A DNA stretch of 64,000 nucleotides from Capsicum annuum. Lineage: Eukaryota > Streptophyta > Magnoliopsida > Solanales > Solanaceae. Of this stretch, positions 10,464 to 22,200 are shown piece after piece. Numbering within the stretch: the first letter of the stretch is position 1; each line of letters begins with the position of its first letter. The stretch spans positions 224,682 to 288,681 of the forward strand of contig NW_025892965.1 of NCBI RefSeq assembly GCF_002878395.1. The letters run 5' to 3'. The notes beneath the pieces were generated by a model, which was not told where the DNA came from, did no database searches, and saw only the letters and a list, made by a program, of their open reading frames with translations. Made by a program: the position numbers and the translations under genes.

Positions 10464-11611
10464 TGATAACGCTCAAACTACACCTCTCTAAAGATAATGG
10501 AAGTGATTGTTGTCAATATATAACCCAACTAGGTTGGGGTCGAATCCCACAGGGAATACAGTGTAAACTTAAGTTGTTTGCAATTTAATCAACTGATAGT
10601 TATTCCTAAAATAGGGGTTTTGGAGATTATCCAATAAATGTTGGTCACTTAGTTTAAGTGTTAGTAATCAAGAGTTTATGGAAAACTAGAATTATGTTCA
10701 CTATGGGTTTTAGTACTTGACATATGCTAACAATGATTCAAGGTTCTCACAGTAGGTAGGACAACAGGTTATCTTTATCAAAGTTATGCCTAAATATCTC
10801 TCGACCTACTTAACCATTTAATTACCTAATCCTCTCGGACTTAGGAATTTATATTTACTAACCAGATTTTACCTCAGGTTAATCAACCTTGTTACAACGT
10901 CAATTGTTAAATGGAATTTTAGTGTTTCCATGTCTCTGTTAATAATTCACTTCCCACTCTATTTGATTTCTTATCTCAAGTAAATCAAAGCAGGTGTTAT
11001 TTATCGTTTGCAACCATTAGACAATAATTAAAATCTCAGAATTATCATGGAGTCCTATTACCTTTAGAATCTTGAAGACATAGCATCTTAACAAGACTTA
11101 ACCCATAGATCCCATAATTCATGTTAAAGAGATTTTGTCACTCATAATGTAATAAGCAAAACAACTAAATGTATTCATAATTAGAAAGATAAACTTACAA
11201 CAAGATTAATAGTAACTAGTGATTCTCAGATTAAATCACAATATAAATCCTAAAATATTGATGAAAATCTCTTCAAAGTTAATTGTTTTTCAAGCCAAGA
11301 AACTAAAAAGAAAAATAACAAAATATGTGTGTTACAAAATAGGTTCCAGAACTCCTTAGAAAACCCTTAACTATGCTTTAAATAGTTCACCCTAATTATG
11401 GAAACAAATCATAGAGTTCACCAATTTCTCAAATTAAGTGACGAGATTTGTGAGACCTTATCAGGAGTCTGACAACTTATCATATATGTCGTCAACTCCT
11501 TCTTTAGTTTTTGCACTTTTTTCTTAAGGTTGATGATGAAACCTGATGACTTATCAACTCTTTGATGACTTATCAAGAAATGTCATCACAACTTTTAGCT
11601 GAGGTCCATTC
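10464..11611 (-). repeat. Athila LTR-B, truncated at its U3 end
   Basis: It starts TGATAACGCTC and aligns with LTR-A over its whole length up to 'GGTCCATTC' at 11611, equivalent to 6689 in LTR-A. The last 338 bases of the LTR, the polypurine tract and part of the adjoining 3' region are deleted. The break is at AGTGTAT, a word also present in LTR-A just past the same point, so a microhomology deletion is likely. It serves as 5' LTR of element 2 and as 3' LTR of element 3. The tRNA-like U5 box is at 10533-10556. Confidence 0.88.
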
Positions 11612-12640
11612 AGTGTATGCCAAGTACCATAGGCTTGCCTTTATTTTCATTACCAAGGTTTTCAGACAGGTTAGCTAAGATCACTATAAGTCTTCTCTTT
11701 CGCTAGTAATGTAGGATAGGGCTGGTATAATACTTGATGATATTTAAAATGACTAAGCCTCCTTGACACTACACTAGCTCCTAGGATTCACTTATTAAAC
11801 TTTTTCTATTCTTCTCTTTTCTTGATCACACTTATTCAGTATGGGTGCTATCTTTTCTACAATGACTGCTTCCTTTTCACTACTTTTCTTTTCTTGTTCT
11901 TTTTCCACTACACCTAACTTTTTATTCTTTTCCTTTATTCTACCTATCTTCTTACTCATTTGACATCACACACCCCTATGATATCCATCCTCAACTTAGG
12001 CTATTTTCCTATGTTAAGGTGCACAGTGTCCAAGGAGGACCAGGGCCAATATAGGTTCATTGTAATATAAATGGGAAGGGATAGGTGTCATAAAAAGAAA
12101 TAGCCTAATTAGGCTCAAAGTAGGGATCAAGGGATATTCCACATACAAGGAAGGTAATTTAGCCTTAAAGTAGGTTAATATCAAAACGACCTATGATCCT
12201 TTCCTAACCATATCCTTCAACTTAGGTAAGACTAACCGAGCAAGTTCTGGATTCAACATGTAGAGGGCACTATGTAATATCTCACGTGCACATGGCGCAC
12301 AAGTATATCACAAGTTCCGACTCATTAAGTTTATGAAGCTGTTTAGCAATGATTGTTGCATGACAAGAACTGATGCCATATAATGATGCACAATGGTCAC
12401 AGTTAGATACAAATCACATATTTAAACCTTCAGACCATTGGACAGGTTCTGAAAAATCATAAAAACAAGTTAACTGCCTTAGTTGCTTGTATTTGTCCTA
12501 GTCGGTTAAAAAATTTACAACAACAATTTAACCTACACCGTCAACTTAAAATCAAAGAAAAAATGAACTAAGGGTTAGGGTATACCCAGAGTAGATCAAG
12601 TACAGGGATCATGGGTTACCTCCCATGTAGCGCCTGAATT
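11612..12640 (-). other. Athila 3' region downstream of integrase, element 3
   Basis: This is the stretch between the integrase and the truncated LTR-B. In Athila elements this position may hold an env-like reading frame; here I see only short scraps, including a Lys/Arg/Glu-rich stretch at about 11800-11960 on the minus strand from purine-rich sequence. No membrane segment or conserved protein is visible. Confidence 0.55.
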
Positions 12641-13800
12641 AACGTCGTGGCATGACTCAGGTATCTCAATAACTTTAGACTACATCGAGATAGATAGTAG
12701 CAATACTTTTAATTGAGTCTTTTGGACCAATATAAAGTTTGACTCATTGCCCATTTACCTTGAAGGTGCTGCCGTCTTCATTTTTAAGTTCTACTACTCC
12801 AGATGAGTAGATTTGAATAACTCTAAACATGCTTGACCAGTTTGATTTAAGCATACCTGGAAACAACTTAAGTCAGGAATTGAACAGAAGAACCAAGTCA
12901 CCTTTTAGGAAGTCTTATTTATCTATCCTCCAATAATGATACGTTTTAATCTTTTATTTATATACTTCTGATCGTTCATATGCCCAGAGATGGAACTCAT
13001 CTATCTCATTCAGTTGTCCTAGTCTAAGCTCGGTTGCCTCTTTCCAACTCAAATTCAACCTTTTAAGTGCCAATAAGGCCTTGTGCTCTAGTTCTATTGG
13101 TAAGTGGCATGTCTTTCTATAGAACAGCTGAAATGGTGACATGCCAATGGGTGTCCTGAAAGCAATCCAGTATGTGCACAAGGCATCATCGAGATTTAGA
13201 GACTAGTCTTTGCGACTAGCATTCACCATTTTGGCTAGGATGGTTTTAATCTCTCGATTTGACACCTCCACTTGCCCACTAGTTTATGGGTGATATGGAG
13301 TGGCTACTCTATGTTGTTTCACCCCATATTTTGGTAAAGTCGTCCAAAACACTTTGTTGCAAAAATGAGATCCTTCATCACTAATAATAGTATATGGTAC
13401 TCTAAAGTGAGAGAAGATGTTCTTATTGAGAAAAACAACAACGCTTTTTCCTTCATTATCAGACAATGCAACAGCTTCGACCCATTTTGAGATATAGTCT
13501 ACCACAACTAAAATATACTTCATCCCGTACGAACTTACAAAAGGGCCTATGAAATCGATGCCCCAGACGCCAAACAATTCCACTTCAAGCATCTTATTCA
13601 AAGGCATCTCATGTATTTGGAGATTGACCCCTACCTCTGATATTGGTCGTATTTCAGCACAAACTTATGAGCATCCTTGAACAATGTTGACCAATACTAG
13701 CGGCTATGAAACACCTTCCTAGCCGTTGGGTAACCTTTATGGTGACCTCTAACTGGAAAAGCATAACATGATTCCAATATGCACAATACATCCACCTCTG
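12641..13800 (-). pseudogene. Athila integrase, element 3
   Basis: Minus strand 13284-13607 encodes [37 protein letters not shown] and SKWVEAVAL, then [12 protein letters not shown]. The Asp in GIDF and the Asp in ISDEG are the first two catalytic acids. After a stop at 13284-13286 (a Gln CAA to TAA change) it continues TSGQVEVSNREI, which supplies the catalytic Glu. Then come PIGMSPFQLFYRKTCHLP and LEHKALLALKRLNL at 12954-13181. The C-terminal GVVELKNEDGSTFKVNGQ lies near 12740-12790. The upstream HHCC zinc region (about 13620-13800) is weak. This is textbook Athila integrase, now split. Confidence 0.92.
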
Positions 13801-13812
13801 GCACACATCTCC

Positions 13813-14420
13813 TTATAATATTATTAGAATACCATAAAAAAAGATATATGGCTCATCCCAGAAGTAATGTGTCACATCATGCAGGAATTTCTTTCTTTGA
13901 TGGAAAGAAAGATTTTCTAGAATGACCTCACTCAAAACATCATTTGCAAAATCAGCGTACCAAGGCAATTTCTCCATAGATGCTGCCAAGATCTCCTCAT
14001 CAGGAAACGCATCATTTATCTCCATTTTATTACTAAGTGCCTGCTCACCTTCCATTCTAGACAGATGATCTGCAACATGGATTTCACAAACTTTCCTATC
14101 TTTTACTTCAAAGTCAAATTCTTGTTGCAGCAACACCCATCTGATCAGCCATGGTTTTGCATACTTCTTAGCCAGCAAATACCTCTAGGCTATATGGTAA
14201 GTGTGGACCAACACCTTGGTCCCAAGCAGGTAGCCCCTGAATTTCTTAAAATCATACACTACAGCCACGAGTACATATTCAGTGACAGAGTAGTTCTTTT
14301 GTGCTCCATTCAGTGCTTTACTAGCGTAGTATATTGGATGAAACAGTTTGTTCTTCTTTGGTCCCAATATAGCTCCAAGGGCAATATCGCTTGCATCACA
14401 CATGATCTTAAATAGTTTTG
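13813..14420 (-). pseudogene. Athila RNase H and connection, element 3
   Basis: Minus strand 14185-14403 encodes MCDASDIALGAILGP, then HPIYYASKALNGAQKNYSVTE and FKKFRGYLLGTKVLVHTYHIA. The first Asp (CDAS) and the Glu of the TE pair are present. The conserved Asp of the usual TDHAAL motif is Tyr here (codon 14197-14199), so the active site is damaged. The next open piece, 13813-14178, holds [15 protein letters not shown] and ADHLSRMEG, the link that precedes the integrase. A stop divides the two pieces. Confidence 0.88.
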
Positions 14421-14429
14421 ACCAGTCTA

Positions 14430-15470
14430 GTGCAACAATGATAGGGGCCTCAACCAGTTTCTTTTTAAGTCATTCAGCTGCCTTCAAGAAATCATCATCA
14501 AAGGAAAACTTCACTTCTTTCTCCAAAAGTTTGCAAATTGGATTTGCAACCTTCTAGAAGTCTCTTATAAACCACCGATAAAAGCCAGCATGTCCAAGGA
14601 AACTACACACTCCCTTCACTGAAATGGGAGGTAGCAGTTTCTCAATAACTTCAACCTTGGCTCGATCAATTTCTATCCCTTTTACTGAAATTTTTTGCTC
14701 GAGAATGATGCCCTCCTTTACTATAAAGTGGCATTTCTCCCAATTAAGCACCAAATTGAATTCAACATATCATTGCAAGGCTATACTCCGGTTTTCCAAA
14801 CATATCTCAAATGAATCTCCCACCACAGAGAAATCATCCATGAAAACCTCTATGGTGTCTCTCACCATATCTAAAAAGATAGACATCATGCACCATTGAA
14901 AAGTAGCGGGTGCATTACATAGCCCAAATGGCATCCTCTAAAATGCAAAGGTTCCATATGGATATGTGAATGTCATCATCTCCTAGTCATTAGGAGCAAT
15001 ACGGATCTGCTAATATCCAGAATAACCATACAAGAAGAAATATCATCCCCTTTCGGCTAATCGATCCAGCTTTTATTCCATAAAGGGCATCGGGAAGTGG
15101 TCTTTAAAAGTCCATGAATTTAGTTTGCAGTATTACATGCAACCTCTCCACCTAGTCATAGGTCTTAGTGGATTCAACTCATTCCTTTCATTTGCAACCA
15201 CAGTCATGCCCCTTTTTTGGGCACGCATTAAACTGGGCTTACCTATTAGATATCAGAAATAGGGTAAACCACTTATGAATCCAATCACTTAATAATTTCC
15301 TTCTTAACCACCTCTTGCATTGGTGTGTAAAGACAAAGATGGTGCTCGATGGTTGGAATACAGTCTTACTCAAGTTGTATTTTATGCGTGCAGATGCAGA
15401 GGGAATGCCAATAATATCTTGATGGTCCATCATATTGCTCTCTTGTACCTCTAAAGTACTGAAATAAGTG
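14430..15470 (-). pseudogene. Athila reverse transcriptase, element 3
   Basis: The minus strand reads PMPF, LDRLA, YGYSGY.QI, then RMPFGLCNAPATFQ and VFMDDFSVVGDSFE. The catalytic Asp pair is intact (codons at 14833-14838). Next come LVLNWEKCHF and GIEIDRAKVEVIEKLLPP on 14554-14754, and HAGFYRWFIRDF. The order and wording are typical Athila. Stops are scattered through the fingers half (14900-15430). It continues from the protease linker and into RNase H. Confidence 0.9.
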
Positions 15471-15477
15471 CTTCTAC

Positions 15478-16480
15478 CTATTTCTTGCCCAAATCATCCA
15501 CAATAATAATGAGTAGCGTGTTTCCATTGCCCAAAAACATGTATTTTAAGTGCCCATACAGTTCTTTCAATTCCAACACCGATGGCTCTTCAATTGAAGG
15601 CTTAGCTGGTGGTGTTGGTCGATTAGCAAGATCAAGGTCAATATTCTTAAGATTATAAGGATATGAACTTATTCCTAACAAATCATAAACAATATCTTCG
15701 TACTCCTCAATGTCTTCACGATCAAAATTCATCAAAACTTCAGCTAAAGGATCAACAACAAGTTGCTCCTCTATTGACACCTCCTGTTCGCCCTCATAAT
15801 GCACATTAACTACTAAGAACACACTGATTTATTCATGCTTCTTCATTTATTGTAACACATCAAATCATACCACTTAATCATTCATCCTGAATAAAAACTC
15901 ATTTGCTCTCAAATCAATCAACACAGTTCCAATTGCGAGAAAAGGTTGACCCAAGATTTTGGGCACCTTAAAGTCCACCTCACAATCTAGAATGATGAAA
16001 TCTTTAGGGAATATAAAGCTAGCTACTTTCACCAACACATTATACAAAATACCAACAGGTCATTTTACTGACCTATCCGCCATCACGAGTCGCATATTTA
16101 CGGGTGTGGGATTTCCCAGAACTAGCTTTCTATATAAAGCCAGTGGCATTAAATTAATGCTCTCTCCTAGATCACATAATGCCTTAGAAGATTCCATAGT
16201 CCTAATTGTACAGGGAATAGTGAATGCTCCTAGATCTGGCTTTCTTTGCACCAAGGTCCTCCTGGAAATAGTTTCGTAATAATGGAGATTATCCTCTGGT
16301 TTGTAGCTCACTGCTCTTTCATTAGTCACAAGGTACTTCATGAATTTTGTATATCCTGGCATTTGCTCGAGTGACTCAACCAATGGCATATTCACAGTCA
16401 ATTGTATGACCATTGCCATGAACTTGCTGAATTTTGGATCATTAGTTTTTTTCTTTAATCATTGAGGAAAGAAAGGTGGT
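15478..16480 (-). pseudogene. Athila protease and linker, element 3
   Basis: Minus strand 16060-16419 encodes PGYTKFMKYLV, then TIPCTIRTMESSKALCDLGE with SINLMPLALYRKL and PTPVNMRLVMADRSVK. CDLG holds the protease active-site Asp. It runs on through a strongly acidic linker (15478-15822, with EDIEEYEDIVYDLLG and KELYGHLKYMFLGNGNT) to the RT. Compared with element 2, this copy is the better preserved. Confidence 0.9.
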
Positions 16481-16859
16481 GGTCTTGGGAGAGTTTTCAA
16501 CACTACCTCTATCTCATTTTTTCCTTTTTTTTGGAGCATCATCAAAACTATCCGGCTTCTCAAACTCCACTGGATCACCTTTTTCTGGTTCATCATCAAC
16601 CACCTCTATTGGTAATGACTATACATGAGCCATTATTCCACAGATTATGGATCATATCCCTTTGTAATGTTTCATTTTTTCTCTGGTTAAATATTGTAGA
16701 GAGTTGACTCATCTGCTGCTCCAACTATTTGATTACGGTGGAGTATGAGTTTACTAAGTGACTAATATATGACAGATCAGTCTTCGTGGTAGTCACACGA
16801 GAGTTAGTATCCTCCACTCTCTTTAGTAACTTAGCCATTATATCCTCCATGGACATCTT

Positions 16860-18094
16860 TTCAGCACTTGTTGTAGAAACCTCACAATTTTTAGGAGGAA
16901 CATCTAGCTCACTCCTATCATTATTATTCCTCTAATTTCCCTACTCCCTATCTTTATAACCAGCTTATACTAATAATTCCGACCATAATTCCCTTGGCTA
17001 TTGCCTCGGCAACCCCCCTAATTATTGATACAATTTGCCTCTTCTTCTGAATCAGCATCAACTCTATCTTATGATCCCACAACCTTTACCTTCTAAGTCT
17101 TGCCTGATAGTAATGCTTGGTTAGTAAGTCCATCTACATTTTTAGGTTAGCCATGTCTTGGTCAAGCTCCTCGTCTTTTCTACATTGTTTCACAGTTATA
17201 CCCATAAAAATAGTGGGACTGGCTACCACTGAGTTTTTGGTATTCCATGCTCGACTCTATTTGGTTATTCCTTCTAGCATTTCTGAAGCCTTCGGGAATG
17301 TAAGATCAAGAAATGAATCACCAATAACATTATCTACAATTGGTTTTTTCATAGAGTTAAGAGGCCTATATAGCATGTCAATCTTATTATGGTTCAGACA
17401 CTGCCTCAGTTTCTTTTTGAATCACTCTCAGGTTTCATGTAAGACTTCAACTAGGAGCTGTCTAAAGTTGCTGATCTTATCCCTCAATTATACCCTTCTG
17501 GAAGGTGGAAAGAACCTTTTAAGTAAAGCTCTTTTCAACTGCCTCCAGTTGGTTCTAGAAAAGAGTGTCAACTCTTTAAGCCGTAATGTTGCCTCCCCAG
17601 ATAGAGACAACAAAAATAGTCTCAATCGGATAGCATTCTGACCCATTCTTGGGTTATCAAAAGATTTACATATGGTGAAAAAGTTCACCAGATGAACGTT
17701 AGGGTCATCCCCAGGAAGGCCACTAAACAACCCCTTCAGATTGAGTAGTTGAATCACAGTACTCATAATGTTGAATTTTTCCACAGGTGCCAAAGATGGA
17801 GAAATAATTGCAACCATTGCACCTGTTCCATCCATTCCATCATTATCATCATTGAGGTCATACTGGACCTGCTGGTAATCTTGCCTTCCTTGGAACAGAC
17901 GATTCTTGTTAGCATTACATTGTACTGGTGCAACTACTTTCTCTACACGCCTTGGGTTACCAGGGTTTAACAGCTCTGTATCTCCCAAATATTCATCCTC
18001 AGGATTTTGATGTCGTACTTGTTGACCGACATTCTACACATTCACCTGAGCTCTAGCTAAGGTTGCTAACCCATCAGCCTCCTGCCGGTCCGCC
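16860..18094 (-). pseudogene. Athila gag, element 3
   Basis: Minus strand 17488-17988 (166 residues) holds LLNPGNPRRVEKV, VEKFNIMSTVIQLLNLKGLF, SGLPGDDPNVHLVNFFTICK and WRQLKRALLKRFFPPSRRV. It corresponds almost word for word to the gag of element 2. The N-terminal MADRQEADGLATLARAQVNV-like start is at about 18094. The C-terminal half (16860-17490) is recognisable only in shifted frames. A 174-residue plus-strand frame at 17117-17641 is an antisense shadow of it. Confidence 0.9.
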
Positions 18095-18255
18095 ATTCTT
18101 TCATTTTATTGCGGTTTTAAATTAAATGGTAATAATAGTTCTCAAGAACTTCTGGTTCTTGGCATACACTACAAAGATCCATCAATAAGCAAAAACAACA
18201 AATAAACGTAAAACTAGGAAACTTGACTAACAGTAAATTAGCGCAAACAAACTTC

Positions 18256-19184
18256 AATATCTATTTATAGACCTGATTAACCATAGATTGATGTTATATA
18301 TCTTTTAGTATAAGAATTACCATTTGAAACTGGACAATATTTCCCAGATTAGATATTTTAGTGATTTTAAGCCCTTCAAAGCTTATTATTCTATGTTATG
18401 AGGTCATATGGTGTTTATTATGTATTGTTGGTCTCAATGTCATAGTTACAATACCAGTGGGGTTCAATGTTAGTACTTTATCCTCTAAATAAAAGAGGTT
18501 ATAATTATTAATGAGTATATGTTTATAGTCGAATTATTTGCATATAAGTTATGGCATGCATACTTTTCGGGAAATTTGCATTAACATAGTGGTACGATTC
18601 TAAATAAATACTTTATTTTACTAATGTTTCTAAAAACTGATTATTTCCCCTATTCAATTTCAAAATAGACTCTTTTATAATTGGAATCATACAACCTTAT
18701 TTAATAATATAAGCTTTTTATGCTAAATGTCCAATTTTTGATATTAGACCAAGGATAATTAGAGCCAATCATTAATCCTTCTTTTTACCACTACTATTGT
18801 ATTTGGTTTACAGAGATTTTGACCCTTTTATGCTATTTTAATGATTTAGATTCAAATTGATCTTGAGACATAGATTGACATAGTTACATTCTCTTCATCA
18901 CTATTCAAGGCCATGCATATATTATACATCACCCTCTCTCTCTATATCTATTATATATGATATTGGATGGATTAGATTGATTATGATGGTCATTAAAAGT
19001 CCATTTTTAGAACCAAATAGTTTAGACAAACATCTTATGTCCCCTATTTGGCCCCTTTTTGGTGAGTCATAGTACCAGAGAATGATTGTCGCCAGACCTC
19101 CACTAAAGAAGGTGTATATATATGGTACAGTTAGATACTTGGATTATATTTGGTATTAGTGGTTTATGTTGTATTCACTCATTC
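18256..19184. other. Unassigned AT-rich stretch
   Basis: It lies between the broken end of the Athila composite and the start of the plus-strand T LTR. I find no reading frame of interest, no LTR ends and no match to the other families in the window. It may be the old host sequence into which T inserted, or an unrecognised relic. The last five bases before the T LTR are CATTC, a possible half of a target duplication. Confidence 0.5.
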
Positions 19185-21996
19185 TGTAATGACCCATCAG
19201 GTCATTTTCCATATTTTTGCTTATCATCACCATTGTATCTTTTCTGTAGCTACCCCAAGTCATTTATGATTTTCTATGACTGATGGTTTACTTATCAGTC
19301 AGTTTGTTTGGTTTTTTAGCCAATTCCCTATATTGAGTAATCATTGGTTTCAAATGGACACTAGGTGAAAACTTTAGTAAAATGACCTTATATACAAATT
19401 TTAATTATTCTAGCAGCTCTAAAATTTTAAATTTAGTATAGGTGGACCTTTGGTTAATATTTTGAGGCACCCGAGCTAATCTCGACCTATTTGTTAGAAG
19501 GTTAAGAAATTTAAAATTAGGTATGGGACCAATATTTCATTCAAACAATCTCGAATGGAAATTTTAACTGTGCTACTGAGTTCAAAATGTCAACCTTTGT
19601 ATAGTTACATAATTTTTTTGCTTATACAGTATTCCAGATGAATCTCAAGGGCTTAGTAGAGACTCAAAAATTTCAAGTCTTAGCTTTAACTGGTACACCC
19701 GCGATCAGGGGCCATGGATCGTGATAGTGATCTGGAAGCACCAATAAGTTCCACGATTGCAAAATATTTATCTACAATAAGGACTTCTTGCACAATCAAC
19801 TAGAGAATCGAACAGGAAGGACAAATACTACAATTGCAATTTTTGTGTATGATGTCATATATCATGATTTCTATGGTTGTGTTGTAATAGAAACGCTCGG
19901 ATACCTAGGATAGGCATTAATAGGCCATTTTTAGCCATTTCCAGCTTGTTTTTCCCATTATTCACCCTTTTGTAAGAATGATTAAAACCTTAACTAGTGC
20001 AAAAGCTTGAGAATAATTCATTTGGGTTATTGGGAACATGGCTAAAACTTATTTTCAAATTTTCCTTCAAATTAAGGTAAAATTCCTTTAAATTACAGGA
20101 GAATTTCCCATTTCTTGTTCAAAAACCCAAAAACTTAGAGGCTTGATTTTTATTCCAAAATAGATTAGATTTCACTCATTTTAAGGATAATGACTCCTTA
20201 TGCATGAAGAAATGTTGGGTTGGTTTCGAAAATATGATTTTCCATAGATGGAACCCACGTAGGATTTTGGGTATTTTTGGTCCCGAAGCACACTAGTGCA
20301 ATATAGGTATTATATTCTCAGATTGATAGGTAGAATATGATTTTGATAGCTTTGCATATTGCTGAAGCTTCTTAGAAAGGAAAAGTAGTGATTTACCAGA
20401 TGTTTTGAACTTTCTTCGATGTCTAGGTAGGATAGGTTTTCCTCGTTAGTAGACTAAGCTAATTCATAGTATGTTTATGATATTATGTTAGATTTAGGAT
20501 GGTTTTTAGGAGTATGTGTGATCAATTTCAATGCTTGGGTTAGGGTGATAATTTAGGCTACTCGCAAATCATAAAATAGACATAATTGACCTAGTTGCTC
20601 ATATTTTTTGTGAATTTCTTACATTAGTGATAATTGAGGCTTGTTTAACATTTAATAATTAAATTAGATTTATTCCTAGTTCGAGTAGAATTTGGCTACA
20701 ATGAAACTTTGGGGGTTAGATGTGAGCCCTTGACCCAAGTTAGGACAAGCTGCATGTTAGCTTTCATGGACGTGTATATGATTGATAGATTCTTAGAAAT
20801 GCTTGTTGAGGTAAAACTAAGAAAATTTGGTGCTTGATAGTTATATTTGTTAATGTAAGGGTTGACGCCTATTGAAAATGCTATTACTTATGTTATTGAT
20901 GATATTATTGGTCATATTGATGTATTTATATTTACCAGTTCAAGTATGGAGGATGGCTATGATATTGATGACATTTACCAAGTTTGAGTTAAAGGATAAT
21001 TATGACATTGATGATATATTTACTAGTTAAAGAGTAGCCATTGATTATATGTATCTACTAAAGTCAAGCTATTGATTATATACACTAGTTTGTGTCCAGA
21101 TATTCATGTTATTCAATGATGATATATATACATTGATATGACAATATTAGGTAGTGAGATTGAAAATAGCAATTTGTCTAAGTTTGAAAGTTAGGAATCT
21201 GCTATAATATGAAATAATGTAAGTGGATTCTAGTAGAATATTGCAAATTTTTAAATGACGGTGGTGGGTCATGGTATCTTATGTGTACCTTCTAGGATTA
21301 TAAGGGCCTGAGATAGGTTGTTTACTTTTGCACATTAATTGGCGGCGAGAGCAAAATTTTTTGTTATGATTGCCTGTGTTGATGCTTTATATTAGGTTAT
21401 GCTATTATTTGGATTTGTGTACCTATTTATGCATAGAGTGTCGGAGATGCTTTAGGTTTATTTCTATATTGACATAGTTATGTTATCTTTCATTTTATCA
21501 TATTTATATCATGATTTAGCTAAGTCAGTTGATGATGCCTGCTAAGTAACCATGGTTTTGGTACTCATACTACACTTCTATACCGTTTTGGTGCAAATCT
21601 AAGTACTATTTGCGACTCTTTTTTGATGTTAATACTATGCTTATATCCGAAGATAGGGTAAGCTCTTGGAGTCGGAGTCAACTATTCCCTTCAATCTTTC
21701 ATGTCTAGTCTACAGTTTAATGATAGAATTATGTTGTCTATTCTATGACTTGGGTCATATTATTACTACATAAACTTGTACTAGCTATACAAGGTAGAGT
21801 GATGGATTTTTATAATATTAGCTTACCCTATTTACCTATATTGACTAGTTAAAATACAAGATGTGTTGTTGAGTTTTGCCTTGTTCGAAATTTTCCTTGA
21901 AGTTAATCCATTGTGATTAGCTTCAGTTTATGGTTTAACTTACCTATTGGCAGAATTTAGTGGTAAGCATCCTAACCTATAAACCAGGTCATTACA
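19185..21996 (+). repeat. 5' LTR of T1
   Basis: It begins TGTAATGACC and ends GGTCATTACA, a perfect ten-base inverted pair, then runs directly into the primer site. At 2812 bases it is a long LTR of the kind usual for Tekay elements. It carries the 30-bp repeat theme at about 20900-21110 and a small cluster of CG-containing words at 19696-19800. The last 550 bases match 3647-4150 (complement) and 56200-56745. Confidence 0.92.
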
Positions 21997-21998
21997 AA

Positions 21999-22012
21999 TA
22001 GGTATTGAGGCC
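21999..22012 (+). other. Primer binding site of T1, decayed
   Basis: AGGTATTGAGGCC sits three bases past the LTR end. Compared with the initiator-Met site TGGTATCAGAGCC it shows several changes, in line with the age of the element. Confidence 0.75.
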
Positions 22013-22200
22013 TTAGTTTCACCAGTATTATTGGTACAAAAACAAGTGTCTAGTATAGCCTAGTGTATTGGAACGATGATGTTTGTTTCCTATCTTTTGG
22101 AGGATATGGGACATTCTTATGAGTTCTTCACTTCTTTAACTCATATTGCGCTAAGATCTTAGTTGATTTATAAAACATTTCTTTGATTTGACTTTCGTAG

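Larger units (their letters stand above)
5539..18255 (-). mobile_element. Athila-like composite: LTR-internal-LTR-internal
   Basis: Two Athila LTRs (5539-7027 and 10464-11611) lie in the same orientation. Each is followed at higher coordinates by an Athila internal region: the first (7028-10463) lacks RT to integrase, the second (11612-18255) has the full gag-pol order. The second should end in a 5' LTR near 18260, but that LTR is absent and the sequence stops about 25 bases short of the expected primer site. Such a shared-LTR tandem is expected from unequal recombination between two elements or between the LTRs of one. The left end interrupts the T0 LTR. Confidence 0.8.

Noticed and set aside
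10533..10556. Possible tRNA gene because of a T-arm-like GGGTCGAATCCCA
   Set aside because: No acceptor stem, anticodon or D-arm can be placed around it, and it is a fixed part of the LTR in many copies.
17117..17641. 174-codon plus-strand open frame
   Set aside because: It is antisense to the Athila gag at 17488-17988 and beyond, and has no protein-like pattern of its own.
18256..19184. Possible host gene or exon
   Set aside because: No splice-flanked open frame of useful length or protein pattern can be seen.
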